Below, piece by piece: positions 39,720 through 49,010 of a stretch of DNA of 64,000 bases. Origin of the DNA: WHSO01 sp963732875 (GTDB lineage: Bacteria > Pseudomonadota > Alphaproteobacteria > SMXQ01); contig CAVTBD010000001.1 of NCBI GenBank assembly GCA_963732875.1, positions 1-64,000 on the forward strand. The letters run 5' to 3'. Position numbers and translations under genes: made by a program. The notes beneath the pieces are model-generated. The model ran no database searches and had not been told where the DNA came from. It saw only the letters and a program-made list of their open reading frames with translations. How positions within the stretch are numbered: position 1 is the first letter of the stretch; each line of letters begins with the position of its first letter.

Positions 39720-40763
39720 TCAAGCGGAGGGGGCGGCGGCTCCCGCCGGCCTTATCTCACGCTTCTTCAACAGCATGGCGGTGCGGACCTCATCGACCGT
39801 GAGGGCCGAGAGCTCCTGGCGGCGCAGAATCGCCACGGTGCGCGCGGGGCTGCCGGGCGGCACGGCGCGCGCGCCGGGGCCCTCGTAGGGGCCGCGCGGG
39901 CGGGTCAGCGCTGGGTCGGTGGCCGACGAATAGAGCACCAGCGACGGGCAGCCGGTGACGCCGATCAGATGCATGGGGCCGGTGTCGTTGCCGACCGCGC
40001 CGGCGGCGTCGCGGGCGAGCGACATCACCTCGAGGAGCGGCGAGTTGTCGCACAGGTTGACGATCTCGGGCGCGGCGGCGGCGACCTCGGCGCAGGCGTC
40101 GCGCTCGGCGCCGGCGCCCAGCACCACCGGGCGGTAGCCGACCGAAACCAGGCGCCGGGCGAGCTCGCCATATCGGGCCGCAGGCCAACGCTTCTCCGGA
40201 TGGCCGGCCGAGCCGCCCGGCGCGATCAGCACGTAGGGCGCGCCGTCGTCGAGAAGCCGGTGGCGCGCGACGTCCACCCAGGCCCAGGACAGGTCGAGGG
40301 GCGGGTATTCGGATGCCGCGATGCCGGCGATGGCGAGCTGCTCGGCCTGGCGCTCCAGGGTATGGATGAAGTCGCGGCGCGGGTTGTCGTGGAAGTGCGA
40401 GCCCGCGGCGATATGGCCCGACCATTCCGGCCTCTGGCGCGCGAACGGCGGGCCCATCAGGCGGAAGTAGCTGCGCGTGCGGTCGGCGGTCTGCAGGTCG
40501 TAGACGCGCGCGAAGCCCGCGCCGTTGAGGCGCCGGGCGAGGCGCCACCACGCCAGCGGCCGGGCCATCGAGGGGCGCTCGTCGATCCAGACCTCGTCGA
40601 ACAGGCCGGTCCGGCGCGCAAGGTCTTCGAGCGGGGCGATGGTCATGAGGGTGAGATGCGCGTCCGCGTGATGGGCGCGGATCGCGGTCATGGCGCGGTA
40701 CGACAGGATGAAGTCGCCGAGCGCACCGAGCTTGATGACGAGGATGCGGGGACGGTCGTTCAC
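39720..40763 (-). CDS. Glycosyltransferase family 9 (heptosyltransferase-like)
   Basis: A 347-residue ADP-heptose:LPS heptosyltransferase-type protein. RILVIKLGALGDFILS at the N-terminus and the C-terminal GNDTGPMHL motif of GT9 are clear. It probably adds heptose or a related sugar to the LPS core at the cytoplasmic face of the inner membrane. It is close to a family 4 glycosyltransferase on the same strand, from which it is separated by a repeat element. Confidence 0.87.
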   Translation of the reverse strand: MNDRPRILVIKLGALGDFILSYRAMTAIRAHHADAHLTLMTIAPLEDLARRTGLFDEVWIDERPSMARPLAWWRLARRLNGAGFARVYDLQTADRTRSYFRLMGPPFARQRPEWSGHIAAGSHFHDNPRRDFIHTLERQAEQLAIAGIAASEYPPLDLSWAWVDVARHRLLDDGAPYVLIAPGGSAGHPEKRWPAARYGELARRLVSVGYRPVVLGAGAERDACAEVAAAAPEIVNLCDNSPLLEVMSLARDAAGAVGNDTGPMHLIGVTGCPSLVLYSSATDPALTRPRGPYEGPGARAVPPGSPARTVAILRRQELSALTVDEVRTAMLLKKREIRPAGAAAPSA

Positions 40764-40786
40764 AGATGCCTCGCGGGGGTATCGAT

Positions 40787-40990
40787 CCCCCTCACCCGGT
40801 TCCGGCTAGGCTCGCTCGTCGTGCTTTGCACGCCTTCGCGTGACGCCAAGCCTCCACAACCCTCTCCTCCGCAAGCGGGGGCGAGGGGCTTCAAGGGGAA
40901 AGCCAATGGATAAGTCCCTCTCCCCCGAATGGGGGAGAGGGTTGCGCAGGGTCGGCACGCAAGCGCCCTACCCGGAGCTGGGTGAGGGGG
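40787..40990. repeat. CCCTCACCC/GGGTGAGGG-bounded repeat, copy A
   Basis: The element starts CCCCCTCACCC and ends GGGTGAGGGGG, with an internal CCCTCTCCCCC...GGGGGAGAGGG hairpin. Similar copies are at 43178 and 48889. This copy is longest, about 204 bp, and fills most of the gap between the two glycosyltransferase genes. Confidence 0.8.
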
Positions 40991-41049
40991 ATTTGACGCC
41001 AAGTGCGATAGCATGATCATCGAGTCTCGCGCGGGATCGCGGGGGCGCC

Positions 41050-42300
41050 TCACGACGCCTGGACGACGTCGTCAGGCGCCGGGGCGGCAGCGGCCTCGAG
41101 CACCTCGGTGTAGACCGCGAGGGTCTTCGCGCACATCTGCTCCCGGGTGAAGCGCTCACGGACGGCGCGCATGGCCTCGGCGGCGAGGCGGTGGCGCGCC
41201 TCGGCCTTGAGCGTGAGCGCGGCATGAAGCGCGGTGGCGAGGCTTTCCGAGTTGCCCGGGCGGAACAGCCAGCCGGTGCGGCCCTCCTCCACGATCTCGA
41301 CCGCGCCGCCGTGGGCCGGACCCGCGACCGGGCGGCCCATGGCCATGGCCTCGGCCAGCGTGCGGCCGAACGCCTCGGGCTTGGTCGCGGCCGAGACCAC
41401 CACGTCGGACAGCATGTAGGCGGCCGGCATGTCGCGACAGTAGTCGACGAAGCGCACCAGGCCCTCGACCTCGCGGTTGCGCGCGAGCGCCGACAGGTGG
41501 GCGACGTAGTCGTTGGAGCCAGTATCCACGCCGGGCATCACGCACAGCACGTCGCGCCGGCCGAGGCGCGCGAGACCCTCGATCATCAGCTCGTGGCCCT
41601 TCCAGTCCGAGAAGCGCCCCGGCATCATGATGATCTTGCGGTCGTCGGGAAGCTGCCAGCGGGTGGCGAGCTGGATGATGCGCTGCTGGGTCACGTTGTC
41701 GGGATCGAACAGGTGCACGTCCACGCCGCGCTGGATCACGCGCAGGCGCGCGGGCTCGACGTGATAGCGCTCGGTGATGTAGCGCGCGATGAATTCCGAG
41801 ATCGCGATCACGCGCTCGCCGCGCGCCATCACCGCGTTGTAGTAGTGCTTGAGAAACGGCCGCTCGCCGTAGGTGCCGTGGAAGGTGGTGACGAAATGCA
41901 CCCCGGCGCGTTTGGCCGCGGCCTCGGCGCTCCAGGCGGGCGCGCGCGAGCGCGCGTGGACGATGTCGACGTTGTGCTCGGCGATCAGCGCGGTGATGCG
42001 CTCGATGTTGCGGCGCATGACGAACGGGTTCTTGGAGGCAAGCGGCAGCTCGACATGGGTGACGCCGGCGCGCGTCAGCTCGCGCACCATGGGCCCGCCC
42101 TGGGAAGCCACCACCGCGCCCCAGCCCGCCTGGGCGAGCGCGGCGGCGATATCGACCGTGCCGCGCTCGACGCCGCCGCCCTCGAGCGAAGGCAGCACCT
42201 GGAGGACGACCGGCGGGCGGCCTTCCGGTGCCTCGCGCGCGGTGTTAGGTTGGGCCGCGCCGGCGGACTCGCCGGGGGCGCTGGCGTCGGATGCGCTCAT
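41050..42300 (-). CDS. Glycosyltransferase family 4
   Basis: A 416-residue GT-B retaining transferase. The N-domain shows LPSLEGGGVERGTVD; the C-domain has PGRFSDWKGHELMIEGL and the nucleotide-sugar EX7E-like segment KPEAFGRTLAEAMAMGRPVAG. ATG 42300 precedes an Ala/Pro-rich N-terminus. It likely acts in LPS core or surface polysaccharide synthesis with the neighbouring GT9. Donor and acceptor are unknown. Confidence 0.85.
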   Translation of the reverse strand: MSASDASAPGESAGAAQPNTAREAPEGRPPVVLQVLPSLEGGGVERGTVDIAAALAQAGWGAVVASQGGPMVRELTRAGVTHVELPLASKNPFVMRRNIERITALIAEHNVDIVHARSRAPAWSAEAAAKRAGVHFVTTFHGTYGERPFLKHYYNAVMARGERVIAISEFIARYITERYHVEPARLRVIQRGVDVHLFDPDNVTQQRIIQLATRWQLPDDRKIIMMPGRFSDWKGHELMIEGLARLGRRDVLCVMPGVDTGSNDYVAHLSALARNREVEGLVRFVDYCRDMPAAYMLSDVVVSAATKPEAFGRTLAEAMAMGRPVAGPAHGGAVEIVEEGRTGWLFRPGNSESLATALHAALTLKAEARHRLAAEAMRAVRERFTREQMCAKTLAVYTEVLEAAAAPAPDDVVQAS

Positions 42301-42330
42301 GGGGACGCGGTTATCTCCCAACGCGGACGG

Positions 42331-43125
42331 ATGATGCAAGAAACATTTGAAATTCTACCACGGGGCGGCAAGCCGTCCATCGCCTACCGGCGCATGGCCG
42401 GGCCCGAAGGCACGGCGGGCACGGAGGCCCGGCCGGGCCTGGTGTTCATGGGCGGCTTCATGTCCGACATGACCGGCACCAAGGCGGCCTGGCTGGAGGG
42501 CTTCGCCGCGCGCGCCGGGCTGCCCTATCTACGCTTCGACTATGCCGGCCACGGTGCCTCCGAGGGCGCGTTCGCCGACGGCACCATCGGCGGCTGGCTC
42601 GACGACGCGCTCGACGCGCTGGATCGCCTGACCGAGGGTCCGCAGGTGCTGGTGGGCTCGTCCATGGGCGGCTGGCTCGCGCTGCTGGCCGCGCGCGACC
42701 GGCGCGACCGGGTCAAGGGCATCGTCGGCGTCGCCGCCGCACCCGATTTTACCGAGGACCTGATCCATGCCGAACTGTTGGCCACGGACCGCTACACCCT
42801 GATGACCGAGGGCGCGGTCGAGCAGGCGAGCGAGTACGGCGAGAGCGCCTACACCATCACCCGCGCGCTGATCGAGGACGGGCGCGAGCACCTGCTCCTG
42901 CGAACGCCGATCGCGCTCGACTGCCCGGTGCGCCTGGTGCACGGGCTCGATGACCCGGACGTGCCGTGGCGCACGGCGCTGCGCATCGCGTCCAAGCTCA
43001 AGGGCGGCGACGTCACGGTGACCCTGATCAAGGGCGGCGACCACCGCCTGTCGCGGCCCGAGGACCTCGAGCGCATCGCCGCCGCGGTGATGGAGGTGGT
43101 GAACGGCGGCGCGGCAGCGGCCTAG
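42331..43125 (+). CDS. Alpha/beta hydrolase
   Basis: A 264-residue serine hydrolase similar to ABHD10-type carboxylesterases. The nucleophile elbow is GSSMGGW near residue 111, the acid lies in GLDDPDVPW, and the histidine in GGDHRLSRPEDL. No signal peptide, so it is cytoplasmic. ATG 42331 is divergent from the GT4 gene, only 30 bases apart; ATG 42334 is an alternative. Substrate unknown. Confidence 0.85.
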   Translation: MMQETFEILPRGGKPSIAYRRMAGPEGTAGTEARPGLVFMGGFMSDMTGTKAAWLEGFAARAGLPYLRFDYAGHGASEGAFADGTIGGWLDDALDALDRLTEGPQVLVGSSMGGWLALLAARDRRDRVKGIVGVAAAPDFTEDLIHAELLATDRYTLMTEGAVEQASEYGESAYTITRALIEDGREHLLLRTPIALDCPVRLVHGLDDPDVPWRTALRIASKLKGGDVTVTLIKGGDHRLSRPEDLERIAAAVMEVVNGGAAAA

Positions 43126-43177
43126 GCGGTAGCGTCGTATCAGTCACGTCGCCCCGTCCTTTCGTCAGCTCCACCCT

Positions 43178-43287
43178 CCACCTCACCCTCCCGCTGCGCG
43201 GGTCCCTCCCTCTCCGCCCCCGGGGGCGGAGAGGGTTGCGAAAGGTTGGCGCGGTACGCGCCTACCCCGGAGCTGGGTGAGGTGGGG
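43178..43287. repeat. CCCTCACCC/GGGTGAGG-bounded repeat, copy B
   Basis: Begins CCACCTCACCC and ends GGGTGAGGTGGGG, with an internal CCCTCTCCGCCCCC/GGGGGCGGAGAGGG hairpin. It lies between two convergent genes, where it may also terminate transcription. Confidence 0.8.
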
Positions 43288-43299
43288 GCTGCGGTCTCC

Positions 43300-44175
43300 T
43301 TACCCGCCGGCGGCGAGCACCGCCCTAAGCCCTTCCCGATAGGTCGGATAGGTCAGCGTCACGCCGAGCGCCCGCTTAAGGCGGTCGTTGCGCACGCGCT
43401 TGTCGTCGGCCCAGAACGTGCGCGCCATCTCGGAAAGCCCGGCGTCGGCGAACGGCACCAGCGGCGGCGGGTCCATGCCGAGCAGGCTCGCGCCGAACGC
43501 CACCACCTCGGCCTGGGCCGCCGGCTCGTCGTCGCAGACGTTGAAAATATCGCCCGCGTTGGGCCGCGCCATCGCCGCCGTCAGCACCATGGCGATGTCG
43601 TCGACGTGGATGCGCGAGAACAGGTGGCCCGGCTTGTCGATGCACCGCGCGCGCCCGGCGCGGAGCTCGTCGAGCACGCTGCGCCCGGGCCCGTAGATGC
43701 CGGCGAGCCGGAACACGTGGACCGGCACGCCGGCGCGGTCGCCAAAGCGCAGCCATTGGAGTTCCGCCTGCACGCGCCGGCGCGTGCGCTCGGCGGTCGG
43801 GCGCAGGGCCGAGCCCTCGTCCACCCAGCCGCCGCCGCGGTCGCCGTAGACCCCGGTGGTCGAGAGGTAGCCGATCCAGCGCGGCCGCGCTTGGGCCAGG
43901 TCGCGGGCGTGGTGGCGCAGCACCGGATCGCCCGACGCGTCGGGCGGGATCGAAACCAGCACATGGGTCGCGCCATCGAGGGCGCCCTCCCCCATCGGCG
44001 CGGTGCCGTCGAACGGGAACGCTTCGACATCGCGCGAGAACAATGCCTCGGCCTTCTCGGGATCGCGCGTGGTACCGGCGACGGTGACGTTCTCCTGCGC
44101 CAGCGCGCGGGCCAGCGCCGCGGCCGAGTAGCCGAAGCCGAAGCAGAACAGCCGGTTCGAGGGGGCGAGCGTCAT
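43300..44175 (-). CDS. NAD(P)-dependent epimerase/SDR-type protein (YeeZ-like)
   Basis: A 291-residue Rossmann protein. The nucleotide-binding motif is FGFGYSAAALA rather than the usual GxxGxxG; STTGVYGDRGG is the catalytic Tyr-equivalent region, and RLAGIYGPGRS plus HVDDIA follow. These features fit the extended SDR YeeZ group. It could act on sugars or as a redox sensor; no specific role is apparent. Confidence 0.8.
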   Translation of the reverse strand: MTLAPSNRLFCFGFGYSAAALARALAQENVTVAGTTRDPEKAEALFSRDVEAFPFDGTAPMGEGALDGATHVLVSIPPDASGDPVLRHHARDLAQARPRWIGYLSTTGVYGDRGGGWVDEGSALRPTAERTRRRVQAELQWLRFGDRAGVPVHVFRLAGIYGPGRSVLDELRAGRARCIDKPGHLFSRIHVDDIAMVLTAAMARPNAGDIFNVCDDEPAAQAEVVAFGASLLGMDPPPLVPFADAGLSEMARTFWADDKRVRNDRLKRALGVTLTYPTYREGLRAVLAAGG

Positions 44176-44282
44176 GGCGCGCGATCATAAGGCCGCCCGG
44201 CGGTCCCGTGAACCGGCCCTTCAAATTTGCCACCCTGCGGGTGGGCCTTGCGGGCGAGAGGCGTTTGCGCGAAACATGCGCC

Positions 44283-45062
44283 ATGCCGTCGCCCAGGCCC
44301 ATCCTCGCCGCCCTTGTCCTCGCGCTCGCCGTCGCCGCGTTGCCCGCGCTCGCCGCCACCAAGTCCAAGGCGCCGGCCAAGCCCAAGGTGGACCCCTATA
44401 CCGCGTGCATGGAGAAGGCCCGCACCGCCCCCGACGAAGCGCTCAAGCAGGCGCAAGCCCTGTGGAAGGCGGGGGCCAAGACGCCGTCGCGGCACTGCGT
44501 TGCGACCGCGCTCCTGTCCATGGGGCGCTCGGCCCAGGCCGCCAAGGTGCTCGACGACCTCGTCCACGACCTCAAGGACGCGCCCAAAGACCAGGTGGCC
44601 GAGCTCTCGGCCCAGGCCGCGCGCGCCTGGCTCGATGCCGGCAACGCCGCCAAGGCCGAGGCCGCCTTCGGCCGCGCCATCGCGTTCAGCCCCAAGGACG
44701 CCGGGCTGCTGGTCGAGCGCGCCATCGCGCGCGGCGCGGCGGGCCGGGACTGGAACGCGCTCGACGACCTCAACCGCGCGGTCGAGCTGGCGCCCAAGGA
44801 CGCGCTCGCCCGCGTGCTGCGCGGCGCCGCCTACCGGCGCGTGGGCGCGCCCGATCTCGCGCTCGAGAACCTGCAGGCGGCGCTCAGGCTCGCGCCCAAC
44901 GACGCCGATGCCTGGCTCGAACTGGGCCTGCTGCACCAGAGCCAGGGGCGCAAGACCGAGGCCGAGCAGGCGTTCAACCGCGCCATCGCGCTCGATCCCA
45001 GGGGCGCCGCCGGGCGCACCGCGGCGGCGGCGCGGGCGCGCCTGCTGGGCACGTCGCATTAG
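44283..45062 (+). CDS. Exported tetratricopeptide-repeat protein
   Basis: A 259-residue protein with an N-terminal signal peptide (ILAALVLALAVAALPALA) and four to five TPR units between about residues 95 and 250, such as GNAAKAEAAFGRAIAFSPKDA and GRKTEAEQAFNRAIALDPRG. It probably serves as a periplasmic scaffold. I chose ATG 44283 because the signal sequence begins there; the frame is open to 44208. Confidence 0.8.
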   Translation: MPSPRPILAALVLALAVAALPALAATKSKAPAKPKVDPYTACMEKARTAPDEALKQAQALWKAGAKTPSRHCVATALLSMGRSAQAAKVLDDLVHDLKDAPKDQVAELSAQAARAWLDAGNAAKAEAAFGRAIAFSPKDAGLLVERAIARGAAGRDWNALDDLNRAVELAPKDALARVLRGAAYRRVGAPDLALENLQAALRLAPNDADAWLELGLLHQSQGRKTEAEQAFNRAIALDPRGAAGRTAAAARARLLGTSH

Positions 45063-45204
45063 TGTCTTCGCCCTTGGATCAGAATGTCGTCATGCCCCGG
45101 CCCTCGGGACTGCGCGTCATGCGAATGCGTGCTGCGCACGACGCGCGGCCCAAGGACAAGCTTCACGTCCAGGGCATCCATCGAAGCGGCATCTCGACAC
45201 TAGA

Positions 45205-45288
45205 TCGTCATTCCCGCGAAAGCGGGAATCCAGACGTGGAAATCCATAGGTTGCCAACATGGATCCCCGCCTTCGCGGGGGTGACGAT
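45205..45288. repeat. TCATTCCCGCG...CGCGGGGGTGACGA palindromic repeat
   Basis: An 84-bp dispersed repeat of a type widespread in proteobacteria: TCATTCCCGCGAAAGCGGGA at the left, GATCCCCGCCTTCGCGGGG at the right. Both arms fold into hairpins. It occupies the middle of the 323-base gap 45063-45385, which otherwise shows nothing. Confidence 0.8.
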
Positions 45289-45385
45289 TCGGTTTGGATG
45301 ACTGCGGCTCGCGCGCAAATCAAAGAGAGCGGGCATTCGCCCGCGGCACGGGAATGACGACAGGGAGTGAGGTGCCCGGCGTCCC

Positions 45386-46114
45386 TCAGTTGCGCGGCGG
45401 CGGCGTCAGCGTCACCCAGGCGCTCAGGATAAGCTTCTCCTGGGTCGTGGCGGCGGCCGGCGCCGCGGACGAACCCACCGCCTCGGCGCGGGCCATGTAG
45501 GGCACCGGCCGGGGCGTCACCCCCGGGCCCGGCATGAACTCGACCCGGGCGATGGTCACGGTGCGGCCGGGCCACAGGACCTTGGCGACCTCGACCTCGT
45601 TGCGCGCCATGGCGTAGATCTGGCCACGCAGGCTGCGCAGCACCGCCTCGCGCTCGGCCAGGGACGGGGTCGTGTCGATGCTGGCCACCCGGAACGCCTT
45701 GCCGGGGCCACTCTCCTTGCGGACGCGCGCCGCCAGCCCGTCGAGGCGGGCCTGCGGCAGGCGCCCCTCGGCGCGAATAGTCCAGCGCGTGGCGCCGGCG
45801 GCGTCGCTGCCGCGCTCGAACCGGACGATGCGCCACGGCGCGTTGTCGATGCGCTTGAGCGCCGCCGTCACGTCGCGCCGCACCGCCGCCGGGTCCTGGT
45901 CGACCAGGGTGAGCTGGGCGGTGACGGCGACCTCGGCGGTCTCGGTGATGACCCAGTCCTCGGCGGTGAGCATGAGACGGATCTCCTCGGGCAACCGCAC
46001 GGCCTCGGCGGCGCGGGCGGGACCGGCAAGGCCGGCGCAGACCACAAACGCGACGACGAGGACTTGGGCGAATCGGATCGGGGGCCGGGCCGAAGATAGA
46101 CGTTTCGGATTCAT
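45386..46114 (-). CDS. Hypothetical exported protein, 242 aa
   Basis: I do not recognise the family. A signal peptide ends near residue 35 (VVCAGLAGPARA); AGGAGA lies before ATG 46114. The mature part is mixed alpha/beta, with VTAQLTLVDQDPAAVRRDV and a regular helical segment near 150-180, and an Ala/Thr-rich stretch near the C-terminus. It could be a periplasmic SIMPL-like domain, but this is weak. Confidence 0.55.
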   Translation of the reverse strand: MNPKRLSSARPPIRFAQVLVVAFVVCAGLAGPARAAEAVRLPEEIRLMLTAEDWVITETAEVAVTAQLTLVDQDPAAVRRDVTAALKRIDNAPWRIVRFERGSDAAGATRWTIRAEGRLPQARLDGLAARVRKESGPGKAFRVASIDTTPSLAEREAVLRSLRGQIYAMARNEVEVAKVLWPGRTVTIARVEFMPGPGVTPRPVPYMARAEAVGSSAAPAAATTQEKLILSAWVTLTPPPRN

Positions 46115-46209
46115 GGCGGTGTCTCCTTTTCGTCGCTGGAACGCAGCCGGCGCCCCGGGAGTCCCGAAATCGTGACGGTCCAATGTGACAACATCGGGGC
46201 GCATCGCCG

Positions 46210-46698
46210 TCACGCGTCGTCGGGCTTGTTCAGATTGTCCCGCGCGAACGCCTCCCAGTCGCCCTCGGGCGCGATGCATTCGATCGTGGGGTCGGAGGAA
46301 AGCCGCATGGAGAGGCCGCCCGCGCGCCACAGCTCGCGCCAGCCGCCCTCGGACGAGAACGCCTTTTCCAGCACGCGCACGCGCATCTTGCGCAGCACGT
46401 ATTTCGGGATCAGCGCGAAGCCGAAGAAGGCGAGCACGGCGAGCAGCGACAGGCCCCACAGCCAGCCCTTGGTCACGCCGATGTAGGCCGACAGGAACAG
46501 GATCAGCGCCACCGGCCCCCAGTTCTCGTAGGCGTTGTAGACCGGCGAGCCCGGCCGGTTGAGGGCGAACAGGCGCGTGCCGAAGTGAATCCAGCCCAGC
46601 AGATAGGCGCGGTAGATCAGCTCGTGCGGCGTCTCGTCGCCGGTGCGCGGGCCGAGCTCTTCGAGCGGGGTCTGTTCGGGCTGCTTCTTCGCCATCAT
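46210..46698 (-). CDS. Hypothetical membrane protein, 162 aa
   Basis: A small protein with two adjacent hydrophobic segments (VALILFLSAYIGV and LWGLSLLAVLAFFGFALI, about residues 63-98) between a polar N-terminus and a long soluble C-terminus. Conserved hypothetical at best. ATG pair at 46698/46695. Confidence 0.6.
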   Translation of the reverse strand: MMAKKQPEQTPLEELGPRTGDETPHELIYRAYLLGWIHFGTRLFALNRPGSPVYNAYENWGPVALILFLSAYIGVTKGWLWGLSLLAVLAFFGFALIPKYVLRKMRVRVLEKAFSSEGGWRELWRAGGLSMRLSSDPTIECIAPEGDWEAFARDNLNKPDDA

Positions 46699-46726
46699 CT
46701 CCGTCTTTCAATATCCAGGAAGGGGT

Positions 46727-47398
46727 TCAGAAATCGAGGTCGGCATAGTGCCTGGGCGGCGGCAGGCCGGCGAGGTGGTCGGCGAGCAGCGGCCGGAACG
46801 ACGGGCGCGACTTGATGCGCGCGTACCAGTCCTTGGCGAGCGGCCAGCGCTCCCACGGCACGTCGCCGATGTAGTCGAGGCACGACAGGTGCGCGGCGGC
46901 GGTAATGTCGGCCAGCGACAGGGTCTCGCCGGCAAGCCATTTGCGCCGCTCGACCAGATACGAGATGTAGTCGAGATGCACGGGCAGGTTGGCGTGGCCG
47001 GCGCGGATCGCCGCCGAGCTCGGCTCGCCGAGCCCGAGGAAGCGCTTCATCATCTTCTCGCCGACCAGGTTGCGCGTCACCTCGCGGTCGAACTTGAGGT
47101 CGAACCACAGCGTCAGGCGCCGCACCTCGGCGCGCGCCCGGGCGTCGGCACCGAGCAGGGCCGGCTTGGGATGGAGCTCCTCCAGGTATTCGGCGATGGC
47201 GAGCGATTCGGCCAGCACCGGGCCGTCGTCGCCCTCCACCAGCACCGGCACCTGCCCCGCCGGGTTGAGGGCGAGGAACTGGGGCCGGCGCTCCCACACC
47301 TTCTCGACCTGCAGCTTGAACTCGAGCCCCTTCTCGTGAAGGACGACCCGAATCTTGCGGCTGAAGGGACAGAGCGCGACGTGATAGAGGAGACGCAT
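46727..47398 (-). CDS. Glutathione S-transferase family protein
   Basis: A 223-residue GST. The N-terminal thioredoxin-fold domain carries CPFSRKIRVVL (Cys10, Ser13, Arg14), NPAGQVPVLVEGDG and ESLAIAEYLEE, which bind glutathione; an all-helical C-domain follows. Substrate unknown; detoxification or redox roles are usual. Confidence 0.88.
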   Translation of the reverse strand: MRLLYHVALCPFSRKIRVVLHEKGLEFKLQVEKVWERRPQFLALNPAGQVPVLVEGDDGPVLAESLAIAEYLEELHPKPALLGADARARAEVRRLTLWFDLKFDREVTRNLVGEKMMKRFLGLGEPSSAAIRAGHANLPVHLDYISYLVERRKWLAGETLSLADITAAAHLSCLDYIGDVPWERWPLAKDWYARIKSRPSFRPLLADHLAGLPPPRHYADLDF

Positions 47399-47483
47399 GG
47401 CGCGGTAATCTAGCCCGGATTTCCCGTAGCGTCACGGGCGGGCGCGGTTTGGGAAACCGGCGCCCCGGCAGGCGCCGATGTCC

Positions 47484-48827
47484 TCATTCCGCCGGCTTGG
47501 GGACACGCAGGTTGTGGCGGCGCACCACCAGCCATACCGGCAGGCCCACGGCGACCGCGGCGATGCCCACCAGCGCGCCGATCCCGGTATAGGCGAGCGC
47601 CGCGTGCAGCATGAAGCCGGCGGCGGCACAAAATACCAGCGGCGTGACCGGGTAGAACGGCACGCGGAAGCCCTCCCGCGCCGCGTCCCCACCCCGGTCG
47701 CGCGCGCGCAGCACGAACAGCGACAGGGCGGTCAGCAGCAGGAAGAACCAGAACACCGGCGCGGTGTAGTCGACCATGGTGGCGAAGCCCTTGCGCGTCG
47801 CGGTGCCGAGCCCGATCAGGGCGAGCGCCAGCACGCCCTGGACGATATGCGCCATGACCGGCCCCTGGGCGCCGGGGTCCCAGCGCCCGAGTGCCACCAG
47901 CAGGCGGGTATCGCGCCCCATGGCATAGGCCGAGCGCGCGCCGGTGAAGATGGTCGCGTTCATGGTGGTCGCCGCCGCCACCAGGATCAGCGCCGACAGC
48001 ACCAAAGCGCCGGGCCGGCCCAGCAGCGCCGCCATGTAGTCGGCGCCGATGGCATCCGAGCGGCCCATGGCGGCCGGACCCAGCACGTGGAGATAGGCGG
48101 CGTTGAGCGCGAGGTAAAGCACCGCCACCACGGCGGTCGCGATCACCGCGACCCGCACCATGCTGGTGCGCACGTTCTTGAGCTCGCCGGAGAGGTAGGC
48201 GGCCTCGTTCCAGCCGCCGTAGGTGAGCATGACGAAGATCATGGCAAAGCCGAGCCCGGCCATGACGCCGCCGCGCGGCACCGGCGCGGCCTCGGCGGGC
48301 GAGACCGGGCCGAGCGCGAAGCCGACCACGGCGGCCACCAGCACCGCCGTCACCAGCAACACGGCGAGGCCATCCTGCACGCGTGCGGAAATGTGCGTGC
48401 CGCGCACGTTGAGCGCGGTGAGCGCGATCACCGAGGCGGCGGCATAGAGCGAGGCGCCCCAGGGGCCGAGGTCGAGGAGGCGCTGGGCGTAGTCGCCGAA
48501 CACGAAGGCGACCGCGGCGATGGCGCCGGTCTGCACCACCGTGAGCCGCGCCCAGGCGAACAGGAAGGCGGTACCGGGGCCGAACGCGCGCCGCAGGAAA
48601 TGGTACTCGCCGCCGGCGTCGGGATAGCGTGAGGCCAATTCGGCGTAGCACAGCGAACCGATCAGCATGATCGCCGCCCCCGCCACCCAGGCGGCGAGGA
48701 TCAGCGTGCCCTCGCCGAGGCTGCCCGCCACCAGGGACGGCGCCTTGAACACGCCGATGCCGACCACCATGCCGACCATCAGCGCGACGCCGTCGCGCAC
48801 GCGCAGGTTGGCGCGCGGTTCCGCCAT
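47484..48827 (-). CDS. APC-family amino acid permease
   Basis: A 447-residue transporter with about twelve hydrophobic segments. The first helix has the APC substrate motif GMVVGIGVFKAP near residue 20. GGAGG is six bases upstream of ATG 48827, which defines the start. It imports or exchanges amino acids or polyamines. It is convergent with no gene and faces repeat C upstream. Confidence 0.88.
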   Translation of the reverse strand: MAEPRANLRVRDGVALMVGMVVGIGVFKAPSLVAGSLGEGTLILAAWVAGAAIMLIGSLCYAELASRYPDAGGEYHFLRRAFGPGTAFLFAWARLTVVQTGAIAAVAFVFGDYAQRLLDLGPWGASLYAAASVIALTALNVRGTHISARVQDGLAVLLVTAVLVAAVVGFALGPVSPAEAAPVPRGGVMAGLGFAMIFVMLTYGGWNEAAYLSGELKNVRTSMVRVAVIATAVVAVLYLALNAAYLHVLGPAAMGRSDAIGADYMAALLGRPGALVLSALILVAAATTMNATIFTGARSAYAMGRDTRLLVALGRWDPGAQGPVMAHIVQGVLALALIGLGTATRKGFATMVDYTAPVFWFFLLLTALSLFVLRARDRGGDAAREGFRVPFYPVTPLVFCAAAGFMLHAALAYTGIGALVGIAAVAVGLPVWLVVRRHNLRVPKPAE

Positions 48828-48888
48828 TGTCGCCTCCTTCCCGATTCCCGATACCGCTAGAGCAAATTCGTGTTTGGGTGAGAGAATC

Positions 48889-48985
48889 TCCCCCTCACCC
48901 AGCTCCGGGTAAGCTCGGCTTCGCCTCGCCAACCCTTCTCAACCCTCTCCCCCCGCCGGGGGGGAGAGGGCAGGGTGAGGGGGGC
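48889..48985. repeat. CCCTCACCC/GGGTGAGGG-bounded repeat, copy C
   Basis: Begins TCCCCCTCACCC and ends GGGTGAGGGGGG, with CCCTCTCCCCCC/GGGGGGGAGAGGG inside. It lies between the permease and the exported methyltransferase genes. Confidence 0.8.
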
Positions 48986-49010
48986 TGATTCCATCCAACA
49001 GAAACATGTC

